The position numbers and the translations under genes were made by a program. A stretch of 64,000 bases of DNA, from NCBI RefSeq assembly GCF_000185965.1, contig NC_014924.1:1612001-1676000 (forward strand), written 5' to 3'. Origin of the DNA: Pseudoxanthomonas suwonensis 11-1 (GTDB lineage Bacteria > Pseudomonadota > Gammaproteobacteria > Xanthomonadales > Xanthomonadaceae). How positions within the stretch are numbered: position 1 is the first letter of the stretch; each line of letters starts with the position of its first letter. This document shows positions 35,395-45,900 of this stretch, in pieces. Under the pieces are notes generated by a model. It saw nothing but the letters and a program-made list of their open reading frames with translations. It did not search any database and had not been told where the DNA came from.

Positions 35395-35417
35395 TATTGG
35401 GAAACCCGGCTACCCGG
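35395..35417 (-). terminator. Possible weak terminator after fliK
   Basis: Minus strand: CCCGG-GTAG-CCGGG stem-loop followed by TTTCCC, about 30 bp after the fliK stop. The short stem and short T tract make it uncertain. Confidence 0.35.
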
Positions 35418-35445
35418 GAGCGGCGACCATCGGCCGCCGACGGGA

Positions 35446-36606
35446 TCAGGCGTAGGCGTCGAGCAGGCCGCGACGCAGGACGCGGACCGGCGCCGGCGCA
35501 GGTTCATCGGCGGCCAGCTCACCGGTGGCGCCATGGCGGCCGCGTGGCGGGGCCTCGCGGTCGCCGGCCTGGCCGTCACCGACCCCGGCATGGGCCAGCT
35601 CGAAACCGTGCTGGCCCAGCATCTCGCGCAGGCGCGGCATGCCCTGTTCAAGCGCGACCCGGACCTCGGCCTGGGCGCTGCTGAAGTCGGCGCTCAGGCG
35701 CTCGCCGTCCAGCTGCAGGCGCACCTCGATCGGGCCCAGGTCCTGCGGCGCGATGCGGATCACGGCGTGGCTGAGCTTCTGCCCGGCCAGCCATTCCACA
35801 TGGGCGCCGACGTCCTCGGTGAAACCGGGAGCGTTGAGCTGCGGGGTCGGCAGGCTGGCGGGAGCCGCCGGCAGGGCCGGGGCAGATGCGACCGGGTTCG
35901 CCGGGGCCGCCGGCAGCACGAAGGCCGGGGCGCTGGCGTCGGTGGTCGTCGCCGTCGGCTGTAGCTGCTGCAGGAGACGTGCGGCATCGCCGCCGCGCCC
36001 GGCGCCCGCCTGGTCGGCAGGTGCCAGCTCCGGCCCGGCGCCTTCCGCGGGTTGCAGGGAGGTGGACTGGCCGTTGCCGGCCTGGAGCGTGTCGCCCAGG
36101 CGCGGCAGCGCGGTGCCATTGCCGATGACGGACTCTGGCGCGGCGTCGGCGTCGGCGTCGGTGGCGGCATCGCCGCCCAGAGCGGTGGCAGTCGGGTTGA
36201 TGCCGGTCGTGGCCGGTACGGAGGGCTCCGCCGGCGGCTGCAGCAGCCAGCCCAGGCCGGGGGGCGGCCAGGCCGCTTCGGCTCCAGCGCCGTCTTCGGC
36301 CATGTCATCGGAATCCGTGCCGGCGTCGCTGTCGCTGGCCGCGGCCAGGGTTTCTTCCGGCGCGCTCGCGCTGGCCTCGTCGCTGGCCCCGGTGCCGTCG
36401 CCCGGCTGGCGCCGATCGTCGGCGCCCACGCGCGAAGCCTTCCCGGTTTCAACCGGCTTGCCCGGACGGGCGCCTTCCGGCTGCGGCCTGCCCTCGAGCA
36501 GGCGCGCGAAGGCATTGCCGTCGCCGGACTCGCGTCCGGGCGTGGAGGAGGGCGAAGGAGCCTGCGGCGGCGAGCCGGGCAGGGCACCGACGGCGGACGT
36601 GTTCAC
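35446..36606 (-). CDS. fliK: FliK, flagellar hook-length control protein
   Basis: A 386-residue export substrate that measures hook length and triggers the FlhB switch. Residues about 1-270 are low-complexity and Ala/Pro/Asp-rich. The C-terminal hook-length-control domain contains HVEWLAGQKLSHAVIRIAPQDLGPIEVRLQ, LDGERLSADFSSAQAEVR and LREMLGQHGFELAHAGV. The start is GTG 36606, overlapping the fliJ stop by 4 bases (GTGA). It is the last gene of fliEFGHIJK. Confidence 0.95.
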   Translation of the reverse strand: MNTSAVGALPGSPPQAPSPSSTPGRESGDGNAFARLLEGRPQPEGARPGKPVETGKASRVGADDRRQPGDGTGASDEASASAPEETLAAASDSDAGTDSDDMAEDGAGAEAAWPPPGLGWLLQPPAEPSVPATTGINPTATALGGDAATDADADAAPESVIGNGTALPRLGDTLQAGNGQSTSLQPAEGAGPELAPADQAGAGRGGDAARLLQQLQPTATTTDASAPAFVLPAAPANPVASAPALPAAPASLPTPQLNAPGFTEDVGAHVEWLAGQKLSHAVIRIAPQDLGPIEVRLQLDGERLSADFSSAQAEVRVALEQGMPRLREMLGQHGFELAHAGVGDGQAGDREAPPRGRHGATGELAADEPAPAPVRVLRRGLLDAYA

Positions 36607-37058
36607 TGCGGCTCGCCCTCCTGCCGGGCTTCCCTGGCCTCACGCACGCGGCGCGCGCCGAGGTCGTCCATCTCGCGCTGGCTGCGGCGCTCGTCGACCT
36701 TGCGTTCCTGGGCGCGGTAGCTGGCGGCCAGCTGTTCCAGCACCTGCTTGTCGCGGCTGGCCAGCAGCAGGCGCGCGCGTTCGGCGTCCAGGTGCTGGCG
36801 GCTGAGGTCGACGTTGCGGGTCTGCTGCTCGACCGCGCTTTCCAGGCGGTCGAGGAAGGCACGGCGGTTGGCCAGCTGCGCCGGGCTGATGGCGGTCATC
36901 TGGCTGGAGGCGTACTCCTCGGCGTAACGGCGCAGCTCTTCCAGGCGCGATTCCTGCAGCTCGTGCGCCCGCTGGCGCTCGGCCAGCTCGCGGGCCACCG
37001 CGTCCTCGTGTTCCTGCGCCCGGCGCAGCAGCGGGTCGATGCGGCGCGACTGCATCAT
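36603..37058 (-). CDS. fliJ: FliJ, export chaperone-escort protein
   Basis: A 151-residue, almost wholly helical coiled-coil protein, rich in Arg, Glu and Gln (RAQEHEDAVARELAERQRAHELQESRLEELRRY). FliJ inserts into the FliI hexamer and links it to FlhA. It overlaps fliI and fliK by 4 bases each. Assignment rests on coiled-coil pattern, length and position, as FliJ sequences are poorly conserved. Confidence 0.92.
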   Translation of the reverse strand: MMQSRRIDPLLRRAQEHEDAVARELAERQRAHELQESRLEELRRYAEEYASSQMTAISPAQLANRRAFLDRLESAVEQQTRNVDLSRQHLDAERARLLLASRDKQVLEQLAASYRAQERKVDERRSQREMDDLGARRVREAREARQEGEPQ

Positions 37059-38470
37059 GCGGCGTTCTCCTTCAGGTGCAGCACGTCATCCAGGGCCTGG
37101 CGGCTCTGCTGCAGGTCGGCCGAGCGCAGCACGTCCTGGCCCAGGAACTCCATGATCTCCGGCCAACGCGCCAGGGCCTCGTCAACCACCGGGTCGTTGC
37201 CGCGCTGGTAGGCGCCGATGGCGATCAGGTCGCGGTTGGCGTTGTAGGCAGCGACCAGGCGCTTGAGCGCGCGGATGCGCTCGCGCCAGGTCTCGTCGGC
37301 GATGTCCTGGACCACGCGGCTGACCGAGGATTCGACGTCGATGGCCGGGTACAGGCCGGCGTCGGCGATCCGGCGCGACAGCAGGATGTGGCCGTCGAGG
37401 ATGGCGCGGGCGGCGTCGGCGATCGGGTCCTGCGGATCGTCGCCCTCGGTCAGCACCGTATAGAAGGCGGTGATCGAGCCGCGACCTGCCGCACCGTTGC
37501 CGGCGCGCTCGACCAGGGCCGGCAGCTTGGCGAACACGCTCGGCGGGTAACCGCGGGTGGTCGGCGGCTCGCCCACCGACAGGCCGATCTCGCGCTGGGC
37601 CTGGGCGAAGCGGGTCAGCGAGTCCATCAGCAGCAGCACGTTCAGGCCCTGGTCGCGGAACCACTCGGCGATGGCGGTGGCGCGGTAGGCACCGTGCAGT
37701 CGCGCCAGCGGCGGTCGGTCGGCGGGGGCGGCCACGACCACGGCGCGGCGCAGCCCTTCCTCGCCCAGGGTGGTCTCGACGAAATCGCGCACTTCGCGGC
37801 CACGCTCGCCGATCAGGCCCACGACGATCACGTCGGCCGAGGTGAAGCGGGTCATCATGCCCAGCAGGGTCGACTTGCCGACGCCGGAACCGGCGAACAG
37901 GCCGACGCGCTGGCCGCGGCCGATCGGCAGCAGGGCGTTGATCGCGCGCACGCCGACGTCCAGCGGCTGGATGATCGGTTCGCGCGCCAGCGGGTTTATT
38001 GCGACTCCGGCCATGCCGACGCTGCCTTCGGCGCGGACCGGGCCCTTGCCGTCCAGCGGCACGCCGTCGGAGTCGATGACCCGGCCGAGCAGGCCTTCGC
38101 CGACCTCGACGCCGCCGCGGCGGCGCACCGGCACCACCCGGGCGTTGGGCAGCAGGCCGTGCAATTCGGCGCTGGGCATCAGCGAGGTGCGGTCGCCGGC
38201 GAAGCCCACGACCTCGGCTTCGACCCAGCCGCCATCGGCCACTTCCACCTTGCAGGTGGCGCCCATCGGCGCCTCGCAGCCGGTGGCTTCCAGGGTCAGG
38301 CCGACGGCGCGGCGGAGGATGCCTTCGCGGATCAGGCCGCGTCCGGCGGCCGGGTCCAGGGCGATGCCGCCCAGGCGCATGGACAGGCGCAGGTTGCGCG
38401 CGGACAGCCAGTCGGCGGGAACGGCGCCTCCGAGCGCCGGGGCCTGGCCGTTGGCGGGAGCGGGACTCAT
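37055..38470 (-). CDS. fliI: FliI, flagellum-specific export ATPase
   Basis: A 471-residue F1-beta-like ATPase that energises substrate unloading. Walker A is at 194-201 (GSGVGKST), with GERGREVRDFVE, Walker B LLLMDSLTRFAQAQREI and the signature PPTTRGYPPSVFAKLPALVERAG. It overlaps fliH by 4 bases. Its N-terminal 20 residues (about SPAPANGQAPALGGAV) are low-complexity and variable. Confidence 0.97.
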   Translation of the reverse strand: MSPAPANGQAPALGGAVPADWLSARNLRLSMRLGGIALDPAAGRGLIREGILRRAVGLTLEATGCEAPMGATCKVEVADGGWVEAEVVGFAGDRTSLMPSAELHGLLPNARVVPVRRRGGVEVGEGLLGRVIDSDGVPLDGKGPVRAEGSVGMAGVAINPLAREPIIQPLDVGVRAINALLPIGRGQRVGLFAGSGVGKSTLLGMMTRFTSADVIVVGLIGERGREVRDFVETTLGEEGLRRAVVVAAPADRPPLARLHGAYRATAIAEWFRDQGLNVLLLMDSLTRFAQAQREIGLSVGEPPTTRGYPPSVFAKLPALVERAGNGAAGRGSITAFYTVLTEGDDPQDPIADAARAILDGHILLSRRIADAGLYPAIDVESSVSRVVQDIADETWRERIRALKRLVAAYNANRDLIAIGAYQRGNDPVVDEALARWPEIMEFLGQDVLRSADLQQSRQALDDVLHLKENAA

Positions 38471-39093
38471 GCGCCGGCTCCGGCCTTGTGGATCACGCTT
38501 TCCAGCGCGCCGCGCAGGCGCGCCTGGAGGGTGCCGTCGATGCGGACCGCCTCGGCGTGCACGCGCAGGTCACCACGGCCCAGGCTCGGGTCGGGCACCA
38601 GGCGTGCTTCGGATACCAGCGCCAGCATCGGTGCCAGCGCGCCGATGTCGTCCGGATGCAGGCGCACCTCGACCTCGCGGCTGGCGCCGCCGACCGCGTC
38701 CAGGGCCTCGGACACCAGCTCCGACAGCAACGCAGGGTCGGCCTGGTAGGCGCGTCCGACCAGGCTGCCGGCGATGCGCACGGCCAGGTCGCCGAGGGCG
38801 GCGGTGACCTCGTCCTCGAGGCGGGCGAGGGGGCGGGTGAAGTTGTCGAGGATGCCCTCGATCTGGGCGGTCAGGCGGCGGACCTCGGCCTGGCCCTGGG
38901 CGAAGCCTTCCTGGTGGCCCTGGGCCAGCCCGGCGGCATAGCCTTCTTCGCGCGCGGCGTCCTGGATGGCCTGGATCTCCTCCAGGGTCGGCGGCACCGG
39001 GATGGGTGCATCCTCGACCAGGGTGGCCGGTTCCGGCGCAGGCGGCGTCGCCACCTGCAGCTCCGGGGCCAGCCAGCGCACGGCGCCAGTCAT
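38467..39093 (-). CDS. fliH: FliH, negative regulator of FliI
   Basis: A 208-residue stator-like partner of the export ATPase. The central helical region has GxxxG-like spacing (GYAAGLAQGHQEGFAQGQAEVRR, about 70-92), typical of FliH. The C-terminal domain has VRLHPDDIGALAP and GDLRVHAEAVRIDGTLQARL. It overlaps fliG and fliI by 4 bases each. Confidence 0.95.
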   Translation of the reverse strand: MTGAVRWLAPELQVATPPAPEPATLVEDAPIPVPPTLEEIQAIQDAAREEGYAAGLAQGHQEGFAQGQAEVRRLTAQIEGILDNFTRPLARLEDEVTAALGDLAVRIAGSLVGRAYQADPALLSELVSEALDAVGGASREVEVRLHPDDIGALAPMLALVSEARLVPDPSLGRGDLRVHAEAVRIDGTLQARLRGALESVIHKAGAGA

Positions 39094-40106
39094 ACCAGCT
39101 CCTCGCCGGCGCCGTTGCTGAGGGTGATCACGCCCTCATCGGCCAGGCGGCGGACGATGGTCATGATCTCCTTCTGCGCGGCCTCCACGTCGGCCAGGCG
39201 GACCGGGCCGCGGGCCTCCATGTCCTCCAGCAGGATCTCGGCGGCGCGCTGGGACATGTTGCGGGTGATCTTCTCGCGCACCTTGACGTCGGCGCCGCGC
39301 AGGGCGATGCCCAGGCGCTCGCCGGAGACCTCGCGCAGCAGGGTCTGCAGTTCGCGGTCGTCCAGCTCGACCAGGTCGTCGAACACGAACATCAGGTCCT
39401 GGATGCGCTGGCACAGCTCGGTGTCGACCTTGCCGATCTCGCCGAGGATGGACTGGTCCTGCCCGGTCTCGAGGAAGTTGAGGATGTTGGCCGCGACCTT
39501 GACCCCGCCGATGCTGGAGGACTTGAGGTTCTGGTTGCCGGCGAACTGGCGCTCCATGATCTCGTTGAGCTCGTTGAGCGCGTTCGGCGGGATGCCGTCG
39601 AGGGTGGCGATGCGCAGCAGCACGTCGGCGCGCACGCGCTCGGGCAGGAACTTCAACGCCTCGGCGGCCTGGTCCGGGTCCAGGTGGGACAGGACGATCG
39701 CGCAGATCTGCGGGTGCTCGTTGCGCACCAGGTCGGCGACCGCGCGCGGGTCCATCCACTTGAGCGTGTCCAGGCCGGTGGTGTTGCGGCCCAGCAGGAT
39801 GCGGTCGATCAGGCTGCCGGCCTTGTCCGCGCCGAGGGCCTGGATCAGCACGTTGCGGATGTAGTCGTCGGCACCGACGCCCAGCGAGGTCTGGCGCTCG
39901 AGCGCGTTCTCGAACTGGTCCATCACGTCCACCACCTGCTCGCGGCTGATGCCGCTCATGGTGGCCATGGCCAGGCCGAGCTTCTGCACTTCCTTGGCGC
40001 TCATGTGCTTGAGCACCTCGGCCGCGTCGGCCTCGCCCAGCGACAGCAGCAGCACGGCGGCGCGCTGCACGCCGGTCAGTTCACCCTGGATACTAGGCTG
40101 CTTCAT
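39090..40106 (-). CDS. fliG: FliG, flagellar rotor and switch protein
   Basis: A 338-residue rotor protein. The N domain (GVQRAAVLLLSLGEADAAEVLKHM) binds FliF, the middle domain contains the EHPQ motif (NEHPQICAIVLSHLDPDQAAEAL), and the C-terminal torque domain has charged residues near LMFVFDDLVELDDRELQTLLREV. It converts CheY signals into rotation sense and contacts MotC. It overlaps the fliF end by 14 bp. Confidence 0.97.
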   Translation of the reverse strand: MKQPSIQGELTGVQRAAVLLLSLGEADAAEVLKHMSAKEVQKLGLAMATMSGISREQVVDVMDQFENALERQTSLGVGADDYIRNVLIQALGADKAGSLIDRILLGRNTTGLDTLKWMDPRAVADLVRNEHPQICAIVLSHLDPDQAAEALKFLPERVRADVLLRIATLDGIPPNALNELNEIMERQFAGNQNLKSSSIGGVKVAANILNFLETGQDQSILGEIGKVDTELCQRIQDLMFVFDDLVELDDRELQTLLREVSGERLGIALRGADVKVREKITRNMSQRAAEILLEDMEARGPVRLADVEAAQKEIMTIVRRLADEGVITLSNGAGEELV

Positions 40107-41814
40107 TTCCCAACCAGTCCTTCACCACCTGGGCGACCCGCTTGGAGTCGGCACGGACGGCCTCGCGCGCGTTGCGCAGGCGGTCCTCGTAAGAATTCGA
40201 GGAGGGCAGGGCCATCGGCGCGCCCGGCGCCTGCAGGCCCAGCTGGGCGGTGTCCCCGGCCAGCGCCGGGATGTCCAGGTCGTCCTCCACCAGCGAGACC
40301 TCGGCGGTCGCCGGCTCGTCGCTGGCTTCCCCGGATCCGCTTTTCTTCGCGCCGGCCGGCGAGGCGATCTGGCGCAGGCTCGGGCGCAGCACGCCGAACA
40401 GCAGGGCCAGGACCACCAGGGCGCCGGCCAGCACGCGGGCGATATCGCGCATGCGCGGGTCCTCCCACCACTTCAGCGGCTCGGCCGCCGGGGCGTCCTC
40501 GCGCACGAACGGTGCGTTGACCACCGAGACCACGTCGCCGCGCGCCGGGTCGAAGCCCACCGCCTGGCGCACCAGTTCCTGCACCCGCGCCAGCTCCTGC
40601 TCGGACAGCGGCTGCAGCGCGACCTTGCCGTCGCCACCGGCGCGCGGCACGTGGTCGACCAGCACCGCGGCGGTGACGCGGCGGATGCGGCCGGCCGGCT
40701 GGCGGGTGTGCTGCAGGGTGCGGTCCAGCTCGAAGTTGCGGGTGGCGCTGCGGGAGCTGTTGCCGGCGGCGGTGGCGGTCGCCACCGTACCCGGCGCCGG
40801 GGTGCCGTCGGCGTTCTGCTGCGCGACCGCGCCCGGTGGGGTGTTGCTGGTGGCGCCGGGGATGCCCTGCGGGCCTTCGCCGGCGGTCGTGTTCTCGCTG
40901 ACCTGCTCGCTGCGCAGCTTCTGCGGCTCGGCGTTGAACAGCTCGCGGGCCTCCTCGGTGACCGAGAAGTCCATGTCCACGGTGACCTCGGCGTTGACCC
41001 GGCCGCTGCCGGTCAGCGGCTCGAGCAGTTCGCGGATGCGCTGGTTGTAGGAGGTCTCCTGGCGGCGAACCTGCTCGAACTGGACCGCGCTGAGCTCGGA
41101 GGCGCTGTCGTTGCCGTTGCGGCTGATCATGCGGCCGTTCTGGTCGACCACGGTGACCCGCTCCGGGGCCAGGTCCGGGATCGAGGAGGAGACCAGGTGG
41201 ACGATGGCGTCTACCTGGTTGCGCTCCAGCACCGCGCCGGAACGCAGCTCCAGCACCACCGAGGCCGAGGCGGCCTCGCGTGCGCGGGTGAAGGCGGAAG
41301 GCTTGGGGATGGCGAGGTGGACGCGGGCGTCGCGCACCGGGCGCAGGGTGGAGATGGTGCGGACCAGCTCGGTCTCCAGCGCATGCTGGTAGCGCGCGTT
41401 CTCGACGAACTGGCTGACGCCGAAGCCCGGGTCGCGCTCCATCAGCTCGAAGCCCAGGCGGCCGCTCTCGGTCAGGCCGGAGCCGGCCAGCTTGAGGCGC
41501 GCGTCGTGCAGGTTCTCCTCCGGCACCGAGATCGCGCTGGTGGCCTGGTCGATCCGGAAGGGGATCTGCGCCGCGCGCAGCAGGTCGGTGGCCTCGGCCG
41601 TGGCCTTGGGATCCAGGCCGGTATAGAGCGGGGTATAGGCCGGCTTCTGCGACCAGAAGAAGATGTACAGGCCGGCGGCGACCGCCAGCGCGATCGCCAG
41701 CAGGGTCCCGAACTTCCGGCCCAGCTGCATCTCCTGCAGCTTGACCACCGCCGAGGCCGCCTTCTCGGTGGCCTGTTCGCGGTTGAAGCTGTCCTTGGAA
41801 AGGGTCATTGCCAT
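40093..41814 (-). CDS. fliF: FliF, MS-ring protein
   Basis: A 573-residue inner-membrane ring protein. The N-terminal helix is GTLLAIALAVAAGLYIFFWSQ, followed by ring-building domains (YTPLYTGLDPKATAEATDLLRAAQIPFRID; VELVRTISTLRPVRDARVHLAIPKPSAF). The second membrane helix is near 455-475 (ARVLAGALVVLALLFGVLRPSL), and a C-terminal tail binds FliG. It is 17 bp after fliE. Confidence 0.97.
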   Translation of the reverse strand: MAMTLSKDSFNREQATEKAASAVVKLQEMQLGRKFGTLLAIALAVAAGLYIFFWSQKPAYTPLYTGLDPKATAEATDLLRAAQIPFRIDQATSAISVPEENLHDARLKLAGSGLTESGRLGFELMERDPGFGVSQFVENARYQHALETELVRTISTLRPVRDARVHLAIPKPSAFTRAREAASASVVLELRSGAVLERNQVDAIVHLVSSSIPDLAPERVTVVDQNGRMISRNGNDSASELSAVQFEQVRRQETSYNQRIRELLEPLTGSGRVNAEVTVDMDFSVTEEARELFNAEPQKLRSEQVSENTTAGEGPQGIPGATSNTPPGAVAQQNADGTPAPGTVATATAAGNSSRSATRNFELDRTLQHTRQPAGRIRRVTAAVLVDHVPRAGGDGKVALQPLSEQELARVQELVRQAVGFDPARGDVVSVVNAPFVREDAPAAEPLKWWEDPRMRDIARVLAGALVVLALLFGVLRPSLRQIASPAGAKKSGSGEASDEPATAEVSLVEDDLDIPALAGDTAQLGLQAPGAPMALPSSNSYEDRLRNAREAVRADSKRVAQVVKDWLGNEAA

Positions 41815-41831
41815 CTCGCTTCAGTCCCTGG

Positions 41832-42209
41832 TCACAGCGGCATGTTCATGACGTCCTGGTACGCCTGTACCAGTCGGTTGCGGACCTCGACGGTGGCGCG
41901 GAAGGCCACCTGCGACTGCTGCGAGGCGATCATCACCCGGGCCAGGTCCGCGCCCGGATCACCACGCTCGAACGCGGTCTGCAGCTCGCCGGCCTTGGCC
42001 TGGGCGGCGTTGACGCCTTCCAGGGCGCGGGCCAGGGTCTGGGTGAAACTCGGCGCGGCCGTGCCCTGGGTCGCGCCCGGTGCCTGCATGCCGCCCAGTC
42101 CCTGGAGCGCGTCGCTGCGCGCCACGTCGCCCGCACGCGCGGCCGCCTGGCCGAGCTGGCCCTGGTAGGCGCGGATCTGCGACAGGACGGAGCTGATCGA
42201 GTCGGTCAT
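41832..42209 (-). CDS. fliE: FliE, hook-basal-body adaptor protein
   Basis: A 125-residue rod-MS ring junction protein. The C-terminal conserved part is SFTQTLARALEGVNAAQAKAGELQTAFERGDPGADLARVMIASQQSQVAFRATVEVRNRLVQAYQDVMNMPL-like in arrangement, with the typical MNMP end. ATG 42209 has AGGGAA 5 bases upstream; the longer frame is non-coding shadow. It heads fliEFGHIJK behind a perfect sigma-54 site. Confidence 0.95.
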   Translation of the reverse strand: MTDSISSVLSQIRAYQGQLGQAAARAGDVARSDALQGLGGMQAPGATQGTAAPSFTQTLARALEGVNAAQAKAGELQTAFERGDPGADLARVMIASQQSQVAFRATVEVRNRLVQAYQDVMNMPL

Positions 42210-42248
42210 GGGTTTCCCTGCGGCGTGGGCCGGTGTCGTCGCAGGCAA

Positions 42249-42264
42249 TGCAAGCGGCGTGCCA
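42249..42264 (-). promoter_or_regulatory. Sigma-54 promoter for fliEFGHIJK
   Basis: Minus strand: TGGCACGCCGCTTGCA, an exact TGGCAC-N5-TTGCA match. Predicted start near 42238, leader about 29 bases. Confidence 0.9.
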
Positions 42265-42339
42265 CGAGGCAGGAAGCGCCCTGCGTCGGAAAACTGGCCC
42301 TGCGCCGAGGCCACCCGGACGCGGGACGCCAGAAACGCG

Positions 42340-42362
42340 AGTGCCCCGCGATGCGGGGCACT
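42340..42362 (-). terminator. Terminator after the fleQ-type gene
   Basis: Minus strand: a 10-bp perfect stem AGTGCCCCGC/GCGGGGCACT with a 3-base loop, followed by CGCGTTTCTG. It isolates the regulator operon from the fliE promoter; the T tract is short. Confidence 0.6.
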
Positions 42363-42397
42363 GCTGGGGCGACAGGGTGGGGAGCAGGCCGCGACCG

Positions 42398-43860
<1,463 letters not shown>

Positions 43861-43864
<4 letters not shown>

Positions 43865-44241
43865 GACGCTTGGACTCCGGCAAGGCGCTCCAGGATCGGG
43901 ACCACTTCCTGGAGGTAGGACAGCTTGCTGACGAAGCCGTCGGCACCGGCACGGGTGGCGTGCTCGCGGTGCTCGGCGTCGTCGAAATGGCTGGCGATGA
44001 CGATGAAGGGCGGCTCGTCCTGCGCCTTGATCAGGCGGGTCGCCTGCAGGCCGCCCATCTCGGGCATGGCCAGGTCCATCAGCACCACGTCGGGACGCAG
44101 CGCCTCGGAACGTTCGATAGCCTCCAGCCCGTTGCCGGCGGTGCCGGCCACGTCCAGCCACTCCAGCTTGCGGAAGTGGCGCATGGCGGCGTTGATGAAT
44201 CCCTCGTGGTCGTCGACCAGCAGGACGCGGATCTTGCGCAT
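43861..44241 (-). CDS. Single-domain response regulator between rpoN2 and fleQ
   Basis: A 126-residue receiver with D10/D11, phospho-acceptor D56 (VVLMDLAMP), a serine in VIASHFDD at the usual Thr/Ser position and a lysine in GFVSKLS. There is no output domain. It is sandwiched between rpoN2 and fleQ, overlapping fleQ by 4 bases. It resembles NarL-type receivers more than CheY ([13 protein letters not shown]). Partner kinase and target are unknown; it may modulate FleQ or RpoN2 activity. Confidence 0.9.
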
Positions 44242-44259
44242 CGGGCTACTCCGGGGGTA

Positions 44260-45690
44260 TCAGCCCGCGCGGGCCAGTGTGGCCGCGGGGGCGGCGCGCC
44301 GGCGTTCGCGGGCGGTGGGGATGGACAGCTGCTCACGATACTTTGCGACCGTCCGGCGCGCGATATGCACGCCCTGGCGGGCCAGCAACGCGGCGATGGC
44401 GTCGTCGGCCAGCGGCCGGCCGGCCGGTTCGGATTCGATCAGGCGCCGCACCATCGCCCGCACGGCGGCGCCGGAGACGTTGGCGCCCTCCAGGCGGACG
44501 GCGAAGAAGTGCTTGAGCTCGAAGGTACCGCGCGGGGTCTGGATGTACTTGCCGCTGGTGATGCGCGAGACGGTGGACTCGTGCATGCCGATCTCGTCGG
44601 CCACTTCCTTGAGGGTCAGCGGGGCCATGGCCTCCTCGCCCTGGACCAGGAACGCGGCCTGGCGCTCGACCAGCACCTTCGTGGTACGCAGCAGGGTGTC
44701 GTAGCGCATGGACAGGCCGCGGGTCAGCCAGCGGGCCTCCTGCAGCAGCTCGCGCAGGGCGCCGGCGCCTTCGCCGTCACCGGACTGGGCCAGGGCGCGT
44801 TCGTAGCCGGCGTTGATCGCCAGGCGCGGTGCGGTCGCCGGGTTCAGTGCGACGCGCCACTGGCCGTCGGCGTGCCAGGCCACCACGTCCGGGACGATGT
44901 AGCCGTCGTCGGCTTCCATGGCCCCGTGCAGCGGGCGCGGCTGCAGCGAAAGGATCAGGCGAACCGCCTCGGCGACGTCGGCCTCTTCGACCTGCAGGCG
45001 CGCGGCGATCGCGGCATGGTCGTGGGCGGCCAGCGCATCCACGCAGGACTCCAGGATCCGCGACGCCAGGTGGCGGCCCGGGCAGGGCGAGGGCAGGGCG
45101 GCCAGCTGCGCCTGCAGGCATTCGCCGGCATCGCGCGCGGCCAGGCCGGCGGGTTCGCCGTGCAGCAGGCGGTGGCGGATGGCCTCGATGCGCTCGGCGG
45201 CGACATCGAAGCGGGCGGTGGCGCGTAGCAGCAGGGCGGCGTGGTCGCCGTCCAGGTAGCCGGCGTCGTCGCAATGCTCCAGCCAAAAGGCGGCGATCTC
45301 CAGCTGCGCCGGGTCCAGTTCCAGGGACAGGGCCTCTAGCACGCGCACGCAGGGGTCACTGGAACCACTGTCGGCGATCCGCTGCATGCGGTCCTCGCCT
45401 TCGCCGCTCCAGCTGGCGCCGGGCACGTCCCACATCGAAGGTTCGGGCAGCTCGTCGAAGGCCGCGGTCTCGACGGCGGCCGCTTCCCCGGGGGCCACGT
45501 CACCGGCGGCGGGCGCCTGGGCTTCGGCCTGGGCCTCCTCCTCCAGTTCCAGCATAGGATTGAGTTCGAGCGCGCGGTTCACCTCGAGCTGCAGCTGCTG
45601 CGCGTTGAGCTGCAGCAGCCGGATCGACTGCAGCAACTGCGGCGTCAGGTTCAGCTGCTGGCCGAGCTGGGCGGACTGGATGGCCTTCAT
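44260..45690 (-). CDS. rpoN: RpoN2, sigma-54 factor dedicated to flagellar genes
   Basis: A 476-residue sigma-54. Region I is Gln/Leu-rich (QLGQQLNLTPQLLQSIRLLQL), region II acidic, then the core-binding region, a helix-turn-helix (LTLKEVADEIGMHESTVSRIT) and the RpoN box ARRTVAKYR at 444-452. ATG 45690 follows GGGGAA. Xanthomonads carry a second rpoN (rpoN2) inside the flagellar cluster; the name RpoN2 is inferred from this location. It is the first gene of rpoN2-receiver-fleQ. Confidence 0.94.
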   Translation of the reverse strand: MKAIQSAQLGQQLNLTPQLLQSIRLLQLNAQQLQLEVNRALELNPMLELEEEAQAEAQAPAAGDVAPGEAAAVETAAFDELPEPSMWDVPGASWSGEGEDRMQRIADSGSSDPCVRVLEALSLELDPAQLEIAAFWLEHCDDAGYLDGDHAALLLRATARFDVAAERIEAIRHRLLHGEPAGLAARDAGECLQAQLAALPSPCPGRHLASRILESCVDALAAHDHAAIAARLQVEEADVAEAVRLILSLQPRPLHGAMEADDGYIVPDVVAWHADGQWRVALNPATAPRLAINAGYERALAQSGDGEGAGALRELLQEARWLTRGLSMRYDTLLRTTKVLVERQAAFLVQGEEAMAPLTLKEVADEIGMHESTVSRITSGKYIQTPRGTFELKHFFAVRLEGANVSGAAVRAMVRRLIESEPAGRPLADDAIAALLARQGVHIARRTVAKYREQLSIPTARERRRAAPAATLARAG

Positions 45691-45798
45691 CTTGCATTCC
45701 CCGGAACCGGCGCTCGATTGATGGCGCCGATGGGTGCCATCGTGCACGCCTTGTGACGGCGGAATAATCGGGGGGTGCCTGAGCCGGGAGGGTGTTTT

Positions 45799-45824
45799 CC
45801 CTACGTCGTGTAGGGGTTATCCCC
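45799..45824. promoter_or_regulatory. Overlapping dyads upstream of rpoN2, candidate operator
   Basis: CCCTAC-GTCGT-GTAGGG (45799-45815) is a perfect 6-bp dyad with 5-base spacer, overlapping GGGG-TTAT-CCCC (45813-45824). It lies 109 bp upstream of rpoN2, next to a NarL/FixJ-type regulator gene. Size and symmetry fit a dimeric helix-turn-helix site. Confidence 0.5.
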
Positions 45825-45900
45825 ACAAGGCTGTTGTTTTTCCGGCATCCGGTCACGCCGCAAGGCGATCGGGGCGGCGGAATTCCGCCGGCAGGGGGTC

